Assembly (NCBI GenBank): GCA_958295785.1
Contig: OY282377.1
Location: forward strand, 1,626,394 to 1,690,393
Reading direction: 5' to 3'
DNA length: 64,000 nucleotides
Source of the DNA: an uncultured Latescibacterota bacterium
GTDB taxonomy: Bacteria; Latescibacterota; UBA2968
Shown here: positions 8,896 through 17,874 of the stretch, in pieces
Layout: every line of letters starts with the position of its first letter
Position numbering within the stretch: position 1 is the first letter of the stretch
Program-made: the position numbers and the translations under genes
Notes under the pieces: model-generated
Database searches by the model: none
Told to the model about the DNA's origin: nothing
What the model saw: only the letters and a program-made list of their open reading frames with translations

Positions 8896-9579
8896 CTATT
8901 TCACGGGAAAATCAAAATACGTGTCTGGATGCGGTTCGTTGCGAAGGGTGTAATGCCACCACTCTTTGTCGTAATTGACAAACCCGTGTTTTTCCATCGC
9001 GGTTTTCAGCAACAGGCGGTTGTTTTTTTTCTTTTCCGCAATGCGCGGATCCGCGGTGTTGGACAGGGTATCGAAATAATCGAACGGCGTTCCCATGTCC
9101 AGCTCTGTGCCATCGGAGGTTCGGGCCAATGTCAAATCCAATGTGCTGCCCCGACTGTGCCCGGACCGATCCGCAATATACCCCTTTTCGATCAACCGCG
9201 CTTTGTCCTCATTCGGATAATATTCCGCTTTGGTTTTTTGATCGCCCACATCCCGCACCCAGCGCACGAAGTGATCCACGGCCCGCTGTGGGCGGTAGCA
9301 ATCGAAAATTTTGAGCGTGTATCCCCGTTGCTGCACGTCTCGTTGCACATGTGCCAAAGCCGCGCTCGCCTGCGCCGAGAGCACGCAAAACGGCTTTTCG
9401 TAGCCATCCACTTTTGTGCCGAGAAAATTGTTGTCCGAATAATACCGAATCTCAAACAGCGCGGCCGGAAGTGCCTCATTCACCACGACAAAATCCTCTG
9501 GCATGGCTTCCCGATTTGCCATGCTCCCACAGCCGACCAACACCACAATCACCGCAGACGAGAAGAACTTTCTTTTCAT
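8896..9579 (-). CDS. VanX/DdpX-like D-Ala-D-Ala dipeptidase lipoprotein (M15D)
   Basis: 227 aa from ATG 9579, with GGAGG four bases ahead. An N-terminal signal with a lipobox-like VVLVGC predicts a lipid-anchored periplasmic enzyme. Zinc and catalytic motifs of peptidase family M15D are present: FDCYRPQRAV near residue 92, SGHSRGSTLDL (SxHxxGxxxD) near 140, and EWWHY near 205. It would cleave D-Ala-D-Ala or related dipeptides released from peptidoglycan. It is 11 bp from the GtrA-like gene in the same direction. Whether it contributes to vancomycin resistance cannot be told; no vanH or vanA is seen. Confidence 0.87.
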   Translation of the reverse strand: MKRKFFSSAVIVVLVGCGSMANREAMPEDFVVVNEALPAALFEIRYYSDNNFLGTKVDGYEKPFCVLSAQASAALAHVQRDVQQRGYTLKIFDCYRPQRAVDHFVRWVRDVGDQKTKAEYYPNEDKARLIEKGYIADRSGHSRGSTLDLTLARTSDGTELDMGTPFDYFDTLSNTADPRIAEKKKNNRLLLKTAMEKHGFVNYDKEWWHYTLRNEPHPDTYFDFPVK

Positions 9580-9600
9580 CGACCTCCACCTTTCAAAAAA

Positions 9601-12600
9601 TCACCCGCCAAGCGCGTGTTCAACAACCTGCTTCAAACACTCGCGCTCGTTCAAAAAATAAACCCCATCCGCTTTCCAGTCACGCGCAGAACGCCCGCTG
9701 TCGCCAATCTCTGCGGCCGGCGTAACGGACAACACATAAGCGCGCAATCGCAAATTCGGGTCGTCGTCTCGCACCCGCTTTTCGACCTCGGCGATCTCGC
9801 GGTGCAACAACACTTTTCGGCGTTCTCTTTCGCCAAACCGGCTCAATCCCTTTGGATCGAGAAACAAAACGTGCTGGAGAACATCGTCTTTCAACCAGAC
9901 GATGAAATCCGGGTAATAACCGAAATCATCAAAAAACGACACGCCCCTGCCCCGCGTCAGATTGCGGATCAAAAACAACTCCTTGCCTTGCAAACAGGGA
10001 TCGCGCTTCCGGGCGAGTGCCTCCAGTCCTTCGACAACGCGCTTCTCGTTCGCGTCTAAGGGAACGGGTTGAACCGCGATGACGCGATCTTTTTCCGCAT
10101 AGAGCAGGGGGCGATAGGCGTGGGCGTTTGATTGCATCGCGCCGATCTTCAACTCGCGGTACCAGTATTTCAAATCCGCCCACCGGCCTTCCCTGATCGC
10201 GTGCGCCAGATCGCTCGCATCTTTGACCAACTGATCCTCGGTCGCATCCACGGACAGTTCGTAGGTCGCGGCATTGTTCGGATCGTCCGCATTCAAGGTG
10301 ACGACCTCGATCTCGCCGTGTTCCCACCGCCTGCGCTGCCTGCGGTAAAACACATCGGCGTATTCTGTGATCAGATCGACGGCAATATCCTCTAAGTCGC
10401 GCACCTGCTTGAACGCCGTAGCGTTTAGCCTATCCTGCGGCAGATAGAGTTCGTACCACGCATCGCTTTGCAGCAGGTGTTCTATGGTCCCCCGCGCAAT
10501 GACCAGATTTTGCCAGCCCTTTTGCCGCTTGCGCCGCAGCACGCGCTCGTAAATGCGAACCGCGTTGAAAAACGCAGCGTAGGGCGCGAGGCTAACCGCG
10601 TGTTTTGTCGTTTCCCCTTGGGCCGCGTTGCCAACGGATGCGACGGATTGAAGCCGCGAGTACAGATCCCGCACCACAACCGGGCGGTCGTCATCGTTCG
10701 GCCCGGGTAAAATGGGACGTTCATCGGAAAGGTCGTATTGCCGATCTTCCCTGAGACGGATCAACTTCAAATCCGTCTTCACGGCAAAATTCCAAGTGGT
10801 GGGCAAGCGAAAGGTCTCTTGCTCAATGCCCATCCCCTCTTTTGCGAGCAAATCCCGAAACGTCTGCATGTAGTTGGCGCGCAGTCCAAAGATGTACAGC
10901 TTTTCTAATTCTGCCAACTCCGCGCTGTTCCCGGGCGGCACCACCCCGGTTTCCCGGTGCCGCTTCAAGCTCATGTCGTGGCCCTTGAGGCGCACGCCGC
11001 GCCCGAACATCTGGATGATCTCCGGGCCTTCGCGCACCCCGACGTGCATCAACCCCATTGTGCTCACGCGCCACGAGTTCCACCCGGCAATAAAACGCCG
11101 CGCGCCAATGACGATGTTCACGGGCGAATCCGGGCGATCCACATGGGCGAACAACCGCGTTGCAAAGCCCATCTCTCGCTCGACGTCAAAATCCGGGTTG
11201 GGATTCTCCACGAGCAACCCGTAGAGCTTGGCCGAATCCCCGACATTGACCACGCCGAAGGGATCGTTGTCTGCGGTGCGAAGGTGCAACTCGCCCTCGC
11301 CAGCGGTCAGATAGGCCACAGACAACCGCCCCGGCCCGTGGAACAAGGTCTCGCAGAGATCCGCGTACAGGTCTTCCCCGCGCGGCAGATGGGAAAACCG
11401 GCCGGCAAAATAATCGCGGCCCGCGTCGTCTATCAAGCCCGATTGCCCGGCCAACAAGCGGTCGATCAGGGGCCTCACCTCTTCGGCGTGGGACAGCACA
11501 TAGCCGAGAAAATTCAGGATGCGGACCACGTCGGAACGGGTCGCTCGATCCGCCTTGCTCGATCCGATCACGGTCTTGCCCAAGAACACCCACAGGGGCT
11601 TGGCAGGGTTAAACGCCTTCCACAACGCGCCCTTGTCCCGATAGATGCGGCACTGCTGGTAAAAGGTCAGCAAGCAACCGAGCAAGTACATGTCGCTGTT
11701 CTCATCCTGTACCCCGCCCGGCAAGTTCAAGATGGCGTAGTCTTTGCCGTATCCGTCCGCGTAGAACCGGCGGTACGCGTAGTCGAACAGCAGGCACTTG
11801 CCATAAGCGTTGAGCAGATCGTCATCCCGCCCCGCCACTTGGTTGAAGGTCGCAGAATATTCAAACGCAAAGCCCCCGCTCGCCAATTCCCGGCGGCGTT
11901 CGCGCCAGACCTTGCCGGACGCGCCCAGGTGCCCTTCGTCGACCAGCACCAAATTGTCGTCGCCAAAATCCGCCACGGCAACGCGCTTTACCCCCTTTTT
12001 CTCCGCCAACTTGTTCAAGTCGATAATCTCGACCGGCGCGAACAAATCAGAACGCGCATCGCTGGAAAACAGCCGCGCCCGCAGCCCGCTTTGTCGCATC
12101 TCGCGCTCGTGCTGCATGGACATTTGCTCGTTTGGCGTGACCAGTACGATGTTGTTTAACCGCCTGCCCGCGCGATTGAGATAGTGCCGGTATTGCAAGA
12201 TGTGGGCGTGCATGAGGAGCGTCTTGCCGGATCCGGTCGCGCTTTGGAAGGCGAGGGTGTGCAGGTCGTCTAATTCGTAATCCGGCATGCCCCAGGTCGG
12301 GAGATGCATGGCCTTTTCCCGGTTCAGGTCCGCGCACAGGGCCTCGGGGTCGTCGAAATACCGACGCAAGTAGTGTTCGGTGAACAACAGGGCGAGGTAT
12401 TGGTGGGGTTTCCAGGTGCGCCCGTGTTCTTCTGTGATTCGCAACCTGTTGCTGTGCGCCGCGATATTGGCGTCGTATTCGGCGAATTGATCTGCGGGCA
12501 CTCGGGCGTGGTCCGGATGCGGGTACAGGGATTGGGCATAGTCGCTCTCGCGGCCCGAGGCGCGTTCTCCATAGCGCGTTCTCTCGAGCATTGCGCCCAG

Positions 12601-12693
12601 GTCGTCATACCCAAACTCTCGGCATATAAAGCGATGGAGCGCGAGACGGGTTTGGAGCGGCGCGGTTCCCCTGCGGCGTTGGCGCGCTGGCAT
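9601..12693 (-). CDS. Type III-like restriction enzyme, Res subunit (SF2 helicase plus nuclease)
   Basis: 1030 aa from ATG 12693, whose first bases overlap the Mod stop (TAATG). Helicase motifs: Walker A ATGSGKT at 152-158, VDEGH Walker B at 251-255, SAT near 280, and a late arginine-rich block FGRGVRL. The C-terminal YPDFIVWLKDD ... FLDPKG fits a PD-(D/E)XK endonuclease core. Type III Res subunits translocate or slide on DNA and cut near asymmetric sites together with Mod. The size is normal for the family and no frame disruption is seen. Last gene of the operon. Confidence 0.9.
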   Translation of the reverse strand: MPARQRRRGTAPLQTRLALHRFICREFGYDDLGAMLERTRYGERASGRESDYAQSLYPHPDHARVPADQFAEYDANIAAHSNRLRITEEHGRTWKPHQYLALLFTEHYLRRYFDDPEALCADLNREKAMHLPTWGMPDYELDDLHTLAFQSATGSGKTLLMHAHILQYRHYLNRAGRRLNNIVLVTPNEQMSMQHEREMRQSGLRARLFSSDARSDLFAPVEIIDLNKLAEKKGVKRVAVADFGDDNLVLVDEGHLGASGKVWRERRRELASGGFAFEYSATFNQVAGRDDDLLNAYGKCLLFDYAYRRFYADGYGKDYAILNLPGGVQDENSDMYLLGCLLTFYQQCRIYRDKGALWKAFNPAKPLWVFLGKTVIGSSKADRATRSDVVRILNFLGYVLSHAEEVRPLIDRLLAGQSGLIDDAGRDYFAGRFSHLPRGEDLYADLCETLFHGPGRLSVAYLTAGEGELHLRTADNDPFGVVNVGDSAKLYGLLVENPNPDFDVEREMGFATRLFAHVDRPDSPVNIVIGARRFIAGWNSWRVSTMGLMHVGVREGPEIIQMFGRGVRLKGHDMSLKRHRETGVVPPGNSAELAELEKLYIFGLRANYMQTFRDLLAKEGMGIEQETFRLPTTWNFAVKTDLKLIRLREDRQYDLSDERPILPGPNDDDRPVVVRDLYSRLQSVASVGNAAQGETTKHAVSLAPYAAFFNAVRIYERVLRRKRQKGWQNLVIARGTIEHLLQSDAWYELYLPQDRLNATAFKQVRDLEDIAVDLITEYADVFYRRQRRRWEHGEIEVVTLNADDPNNAATYELSVDATEDQLVKDASDLAHAIREGRWADLKYWYRELKIGAMQSNAHAYRPLLYAEKDRVIAVQPVPLDANEKRVVEGLEALARKRDPCLQGKELFLIRNLTRGRGVSFFDDFGYYPDFIVWLKDDVLQHVLFLDPKGLSRFGERERRKVLLHREIAEVEKRVRDDDPNLRLRAYVLSVTPAAEIGDSGRSARDWKADGVYFLNERECLKQVVEHALGG

Positions 12694-15600
12694 TACGATT
12701 CTCCCATGAACATCAGGTCCCGAAAAACGGGTTCAATGGTCTCGGCAGTCCAAGGCGCGCCCGGCTCTCGCATGGCGTTTAGGGTGTGGTCGCCATTGGC
12801 GTAAATGACATCCAGCGATTCGGCGAATTGATCGCGGTTGCGGTCGAACCAAGCGTCTAATGCGGCGTGATCCACTTTGTCCAAATCGCGCCAGAGGATC
12901 AGGCAGTCGCGGCCCTCGGCATCTGTGCCCATAATTGCGAGCACGCCATCGATCCGCCGGTGAGATGCCACGCGCAGGCCGATCAAAAAGTTGAAGGTCT
13001 CGGGCAAATCGACACAAACTTCGCTACGCACCCCATCGCGCACGACCGAGAGCGTGTACGCAAACGGATTGGCAAACGCCTTGCCCAGCAAAGACGCGCT
13101 GCCGGCAGTTTCCACGCCGAGCATGTAGCGCAACCGGTAATCCTCGGCCAGCGCGGTATTTCCGGCCAGCAAATCCTTTTGGGCGTCCGATGGCGGCGCG
13201 ATGTCCAAACTGTCCATCGCATCTTCGTAGGATTCCAATCGGATGTATTTGAACACCTGCGTAACCCCATTGCGCGACACCGGCTCGCCGTCCTTCCAAT
13301 TCGATGAATAGACGACCTTTTTCATGCGCGGCAACAACACGGTGTCGAAATGGTGGCCGAGTTCCACGAGCATGTATTTGCGCCGCCCCCCATCCTCGCG
13401 GTTGAGATTGACGACCGCGTGCCCGGTGGTGCCAGAGCCGGCGAAGAAATCGAGAACCAAGTTGTCGGTCTCCGGCGCGGCGGCGGCAACGAGTTCCTCG
13501 TATAGCGAAACCGGATGGCAATAAGGAAACGATAGACCGAGTTTATCTACATCGCTTTTTCCTCTTCCCGAGTCACTAATCACGGAAGACATTTGGCGTT
13601 TGCTGTTAGCGGTCAGAAATACCTTTCTCGTTGGCTGAATAGTCTCGTCTTTCCCGAAAATGATTTCGTCATTCTGAATCAGTTGTTGTAGCGTTTCAGG
13701 AGTACGAGACCAACCATAGGGAGGAACAGGGCACGGTTTCTTGGTTACAGGATGAATGAGTGGCTCATAGAATTTGGGATCCGTTCGCCGCTCAGGTGCC
13801 CCCATCGCTACGCCTCGAAAAACATTTCCATTATCATCAATGAACCGATAAGCCCGTTCTCCGCCTGTGAAAGCTCTTTGCCTCACAATCCACCTGTTGA
13901 ACTCCCGTCTGACTTGTTCGCCAACTCCGCCGTGCTTGTGGATGAGGGATTGGGCTTTAGCGAGAATGATACGGATGTTCACAGGACGTATAAAGACAGC
14001 AGACTCACTCCATGTTCTCCACAGGACGTACTCATGCTGAGTTGCTATTCTCTTGCGTCCCAGCATGGGATTCTTTTTGTTCCAAACAACTGTTCCACCG
14101 TCCGGTATGTTCATGTCAGTCAATAACAGATGCAACACCTCGTACTCATTTTCATCAATGTGGCACAGGAAATGTCCTTTCTCATTCAGCAACGCGATCC
14201 CGGCTTCCACGCGATTGTGCATCATTGTAAGCCAACTCGAATGCTGGTACCCGTTTTTGTACATAAAGCCGCTCGTTTGGGTATTGTATGGCGGATCGAT
14301 GTGAACGCACTGCACTTGCCCCTGATACCGCGCTTGCAACAGGTTCAACGCCTGAAAGTTTTCGCCGTGAATGAGCAGGCCGTCCAACTGGTCGTCTAAC
14401 GGGCCAGCATCGGAAAGCGCGGCCAACAGGCGGTCCGTGAACGCGCGGTCAAAGTGCCGCGTGTCCAGCACGAGATAGGGGTTGGCCTTGAGGAACGCGA
14501 TGCTCGGCGGATCGGTCCAAGTTGTGTTGCCATTGGTCAGGTCTCCCTCGATCTCGGCGGCGGCGAACAACGCGACCCATTCCGCGCACTGCGCTGTGTT
14601 GGCGGCGATCTCTGCGTACAGCGCGTCTGGAACGCGGTCCAATGTCACGCACCAATGGGTCTCGAGCGCGAACTTCTTTTTGAGATAGAGTTGTTTTTGA
14701 AACGCCTCCAACTGCGCCAAGAAGTCGATGATCTTGCAGCCGATGAAGCGCACCGCACGCACGCGCGCCAGTGCCCGATCCAGCCGCAGAATGTCGCCTT
14801 GCTCCAGATCGTCCAAGTTCAGTACTTCCGAGTTCAAGTACAAATCCAACTCGCGGCGCAAAAACCCGCCCAAATCCCTGTGGATGAAATAGTCAAAACT
14901 GTTCTTGGCCGTATAACGCTCGACGTGCTTTGCCAGCACCGTGCGCTCGCCATTGGCATCTGTGGGCGCGGGTGCGGCCAGCAAAGGCAGCCAGTCCGGC
15001 ATCGCCTTGAGGATGCGCGCAACTATCGCCTCGTTGATCCGCCCCTGTTGTTTGATCCCATTGCCGGCCCATTGCTTCTTTTCGCGCTCTGTTAGGGGCC
15101 GATGCGCGAAGCGCACGACCAAATCGCCCTCCTCAACCGCAATGGCGCGTGTGCCCCCTGCGAGCGCGAACCGCCGCTGTTTGCCGGCCGGTTCCGCGAT
15201 GGTGTCCTTCTCGTTATCCGCCGTTGCGATCTCGAAACGCACGCGCTTTTTCGCGTCGCCCGCCCCCACTGTGAACGCATAGGCCGCGTAGTTCTCGGTC
15301 GTTTTGACGTAATACTGCTCTGCGTTTGCCCAGTGCAACTTGACTTCCTCGCCATCGTAGGGGATCAGATAGGCCGCGCGCCCCCCGCTTGCATAACGCC
15401 GTTGCGAGATGAAATCGCCCTCGGCGTAATACCGGGCGAAGAAATGGGTGAGATGATTGTACACATCGGCCTCGGTTGCCGCATCGACCTGTTCGTCATC
15501 GTCCTTCCGCATTTCCGCGAGCCGCTTGTACAACTCTTGGACCAAGGGCGAGGTGTCTGGATCGATCCGCAACTTTTGGGCCGTTTTGCGGGCGTCATCC

Positions 15601-15857
15601 AAGTCTCTTTCGAGCGCGGCCAGTTCCTCCTCGCTGGTGAGATTCAACTTGGTCTTGACCTGCGGCAACAAATCCTCGTCGAGAAACGCCGCGATCTCGC
15701 CGGCCTTCAAGTTCATGATTCGGTACAATCCAAAGTCCAAATCGCCGCGGTCGAGTTGAAACATCTCGCGCAACAACGCCCGCAACCGGTCGAGCTTTCC
15801 ACCCGCCCCCGGCGCAGGTTGCACTTTGTTTGGTTGAGATGAGGTCATGTTCGTCAT
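12693..15857 (-). CDS. Type III-like DNA methyltransferase, Mod subunit
   Basis: 1054 aa from ATG 15857; an in-frame TTG at 15869 overlapping the upstream stop is the alternative. The first ~500 residues form a long helical/recognition region. The adenine methylase catalytic DPPY lies at about 521-524 (CVHIDPPYNTQTSGF) and the AdoMet motif LDFFAGSGTTGHA near 830, the order of beta-class amino-methyltransferases. It is longer than classical Mod (about 650 aa) and belongs to the roughly 1000-aa type paired with DEAD-box Res proteins. It methylates the restriction site for self-protection and supplies sequence recognition to Res. Overlaps res by TAATG. Confidence 0.9.
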   Translation of the reverse strand: MTNMTSSQPNKVQPAPGAGGKLDRLRALLREMFQLDRGDLDFGLYRIMNLKAGEIAAFLDEDLLPQVKTKLNLTSEEELAALERDLDDARKTAQKLRIDPDTSPLVQELYKRLAEMRKDDDEQVDAATEADVYNHLTHFFARYYAEGDFISQRRYASGGRAAYLIPYDGEEVKLHWANAEQYYVKTTENYAAYAFTVGAGDAKKRVRFEIATADNEKDTIAEPAGKQRRFALAGGTRAIAVEEGDLVVRFAHRPLTEREKKQWAGNGIKQQGRINEAIVARILKAMPDWLPLLAAPAPTDANGERTVLAKHVERYTAKNSFDYFIHRDLGGFLRRELDLYLNSEVLNLDDLEQGDILRLDRALARVRAVRFIGCKIIDFLAQLEAFQKQLYLKKKFALETHWCVTLDRVPDALYAEIAANTAQCAEWVALFAAAEIEGDLTNGNTTWTDPPSIAFLKANPYLVLDTRHFDRAFTDRLLAALSDAGPLDDQLDGLLIHGENFQALNLLQARYQGQVQCVHIDPPYNTQTSGFMYKNGYQHSSWLTMMHNRVEAGIALLNEKGHFLCHIDENEYEVLHLLLTDMNIPDGGTVVWNKKNPMLGRKRIATQHEYVLWRTWSESAVFIRPVNIRIILAKAQSLIHKHGGVGEQVRREFNRWIVRQRAFTGGERAYRFIDDNGNVFRGVAMGAPERRTDPKFYEPLIHPVTKKPCPVPPYGWSRTPETLQQLIQNDEIIFGKDETIQPTRKVFLTANSKRQMSSVISDSGRGKSDVDKLGLSFPYCHPVSLYEELVAAAAPETDNLVLDFFAGSGTTGHAVVNLNREDGGRRKYMLVELGHHFDTVLLPRMKKVVYSSNWKDGEPVSRNGVTQVFKYIRLESYEDAMDSLDIAPPSDAQKDLLAGNTALAEDYRLRYMLGVETAGSASLLGKAFANPFAYTLSVVRDGVRSEVCVDLPETFNFLIGLRVASHRRIDGVLAIMGTDAEGRDCLILWRDLDKVDHAALDAWFDRNRDQFAESLDVIYANGDHTLNAMREPGAPWTAETIEPVFRDLMFMGES

Positions 15858-15865
15858 GCGTTTTC

Positions 15866-16216
15866 TCAATATGCTGTTGTTTTTCTGATCGGCTTCTGTG
15901 GTTGTCGCCGCGGGCTGTGGTACCGGATTGCATCCGCAATAGGCCCGAGCCGTGCTGGGCCGGAAAACATCCCGTTGTCCATGATTCTCTGAAGTTCATC
16001 AATTTCCATTGTTGCTAGGAACTTAAAAACCCTCGGGATGGCACTGGCGCGAGACTTGGACGCCGGTTCGGGAATGTCGTAAATCTGGCAAAATTCTCTA
16101 AGATCGCCAAATGCGGGCAAAAAACATTTGTCCTCAAATTTTTTCGCAAGCGCAATGACTGCGGATTCCCGCTCCGCAGAAAGTTCCATTTTCGCCACGT
16201 ATTCCGGTGCGGTCAC
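15866..16216 (-). CDS. Small conserved accessory protein of the type III-like RM operon
   Basis: 116 aa from GTG 16216, which overlaps the preceding stop as GTGA. Mostly helical, with a central LPAFGDLREFCQIYDIPEP segment and an ending rich in Arg/Lys/Pro (PRRQPQKPIRKTTAY) that could bind nucleic acid. Its stop overlaps the TTG alternative start of mod, so it is translated in step with it. I recall similar small ORFs ahead of large Mod/Res pairs but cannot name a family. No catalytic motif. It could regulate or stabilise Mod. Confidence 0.65.
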   Translation of the reverse strand: MTAPEYVAKMELSAERESAVIALAKKFEDKCFLPAFGDLREFCQIYDIPEPASKSRASAIPRVFKFLATMEIDELQRIMDNGMFSGPARLGPIADAIRYHSPRRQPQKPIRKTTAY

Positions 16217-16389
16217 TTTTGCTTTCCTTTTTTTGGTTTTGCCGTTGCGCCATTGGGCAAGGCTTTGCTCGGCTTGGTGCTTTTGAGTGGATGGTCTGAA
16301 CGCATCTCATGTAGAGATTGTTCAACCCGCTCAAACCCATAGCGGTGAACCATCAAACGCAGGGTGTCTTTGAGTTTCGCTTCGGTCAT
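16213..16389 (-). CDS. Very small ORF (58 aa) in the RM operon
   Basis: From ATG 16389, reading MTEAKLKDTLRLMVHRYGF and ending in a Lys-rich tail (PKKGKQK), with TGA at 16213-16215 overlapping the next GTG start. Because of this GTGA overlap and its place between the AbiJ-like gene and the 116-aa gene, it is probably real although short. The first half is a predicted helix and the second half a basic, disordered tail. Function unknown; a DNA- or RNA-binding adaptor is only a guess. Confidence 0.5.
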   Translation of the reverse strand: MTEAKLKDTLRLMVHRYGFERVEQSLHEMRSDHPLKSTKPSKALPNGATAKPKKGKQK

Positions 16390-16408
16390 AACCCATCCCT
16401 TTCATTAT

Positions 16409-17323
16409 TCAAGAGCAAGCCTTTTGATGCTTGTTCACGAGATAGGCAGCGAAGGACGCGCAGGCCCCAAACATGAACATGGCCTCGTCCAATTCGACAT
16501 CCGGTGAGTCTTTATCAAGCAGGGCATGCCGAATCCCTTGTTCGTCGCTTGTATAGCCATACAGCTTAGAGAACGCTTCTTTGAGTGCCGGGTGCTTGAT
16601 CAAACCGGCTTTCTCGAGGGCGTTTAGCGCGGGACCAAGGGTTTTTGATTTTGGATCATTTGGATCAATTTGGCGAGCAACGGATTCAACCGCGTGGATG
16701 CTGTTTCCAACCGAAGCGGCAAATTGCCCTGCGTTTATGTGCGCTGCAGCTTGGCGCAAGTGCTCCGCCGCACCTTCCATACCGCCTGCGCTGATCGTTT
16801 CGATAGCTTCCCGCGTTGCCTTACCTTGCGCTTGGTTACTGCACGGAATGAACTGATAAGGATGGCGCGACATATCCAAGTAGTAAGCAGCAGCGCATTT
16901 TTCAAACGATTCCCTGATATGGTCTGCGAATGCGGCTCCGTTACTATCGAATGCGGCTCCGTACTCACTATCGTTTGCTATGTACTCAATGAGATCAAGC
17001 ACGACATTAAAATCATTTTTCAGAATCAGTTCCTTGAAATACTGCCATACAGTCTCATAATGAGTATCAATTTCATCTTCAGGTTTTTGCCACAACTTGC
17101 CCAAGACACGCTCGATAAACCGCGCCTCATTTTTGGTGAAGTAAGGATGTCTCATGGGGTTATATGAGCTGAGTGAAAGAAGCAATTTTCGAGTTTCATT
17201 CCATATCTCTCGCCTTAGAGCATCTGAAAGTTCTTCATGTTGCATCGGCTTGGGCAGAGGCGCATAGTCGTGGCGTTGCGAGAAGGTTGAGCCATCGGCG
17301 AAATTATTTTTTTTCTTTGGCAT
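16409..17323 (-). CDS. AbiJ-like protein with AbiJ-NTD4-type N-terminal domain
   Basis: 304 aa from ATG 17323, placed five bases after a perfect GGAGG; ATG 17326 and TTG 17335 are in frame but badly spaced. The N-terminal ~140 residues (FSQRHDYAPLPKPMQHEELS ... FIERVLGKLWQKPEDEID) match what I know as AbiJ-NTD4. The C-terminal half (SIHAVESVARQID ... LYGYTSDEQGIRHALLD) matches the AbiJ C-terminal HEPN-like domain. AbiJ is an abortive-infection factor of lactococci, where the HEPN-type part is a presumed RNase. Here it heads a restriction operon, so it may act as a back-up toxin when restriction fails. Confidence 0.82.
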   Translation of the reverse strand: MPKKKNNFADGSTFSQRHDYAPLPKPMQHEELSDALRREIWNETRKLLLSLSSYNPMRHPYFTKNEARFIERVLGKLWQKPEDEIDTHYETVWQYFKELILKNDFNVVLDLIEYIANDSEYGAAFDSNGAAFADHIRESFEKCAAAYYLDMSRHPYQFIPCSNQAQGKATREAIETISAGGMEGAAEHLRQAAAHINAGQFAASVGNSIHAVESVARQIDPNDPKSKTLGPALNALEKAGLIKHPALKEAFSKLYGYTSDEQGIRHALLDKDSPDVELDEAMFMFGACASFAAYLVNKHQKACS

Positions 17324-17356
17324 CATGTCCTCCAAATATTTTGTTGGGTGTCGAAT

Positions 17357-17593
17357 CTATATCTTGCGGTACCTGTTGATTGCCTCATCAATTGTCTCGG
17401 TTTTGATGCCGCCTTGTCGATGCACTTCAGAGCGGATGGACTTGACATCTTTGCAGAGTTGTTCTTTCCAGCCGAATTTCTCGTGTAATTTTAAGAAGGC
17501 CGAAATCGCTGCCTGCAAATCTCCGTCATAGTCATCTTTGACGACCTCCCACAGGTGTTGTCCAAGACCTCTGGGCAAATCTATGGAAATCAT
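17357..17593 (-). CDS. Small hypothetical protein upstream of AbiJ-like gene
   Basis: 78 aa from ATG 17593, chosen because GAGG lies six bases ahead; the longer frame to 17644 lacks a ribosome site. Sequence MISIDLPRGLGQHLWEVVKDD ... GGIKTETIDEAINRYRKI is mainly helical and charged, the size of antitoxin-like proteins, but no ribbon-helix-helix or known antitoxin motif is certain. It lies 33 bp upstream of the AbiJ-like start and is probably co-transcribed with it. It could be the partner of the AbiJ-like protein. Confidence 0.5.
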   Translation of the reverse strand: MISIDLPRGLGQHLWEVVKDDYDGDLQAAISAFLKLHEKFGWKEQLCKDVKSIRSEVHRQGGIKTETIDEAINRYRKI

Positions 17594-17874
17594 GATGAAC
17601 CTCATTTCTGGTAGGTCAAGCGACCATTGTTTGCGTAGCGACACGGCGTCGCCCTTTGCGAAATGGTGAACAAAACATTACACAAGTCATTATACTCAGT
17701 CAACGGCGAATCGTCAAGTAGGCGTTGCGATGAGAGGATAAACCGCGAGGGGTTTGCCGCCATGCATGTGCTACATGACTTACCACTTGTCAGACCAAAC
17801 GCAATTTGGTAACATAGCGATATTTGGGGCGATATTGTTTGCAAACGCGCAATGGCGTAATCCAGAGCATAACA

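Noticed and set aside
8875-10059. 394-aa plus-strand open frame opposite the VanX-like and Res genes
   Set aside because: Antisense to two genes with clear motifs; His/Pro/Arg-rich composition, no ribosome site, no family resemblance.
17602-17844. 80-aa minus-strand open frame
   Set aside because: No ribosome site, no sensible composition; lies in the spacer between the AbiJ-side operon and TMTC copy 4.
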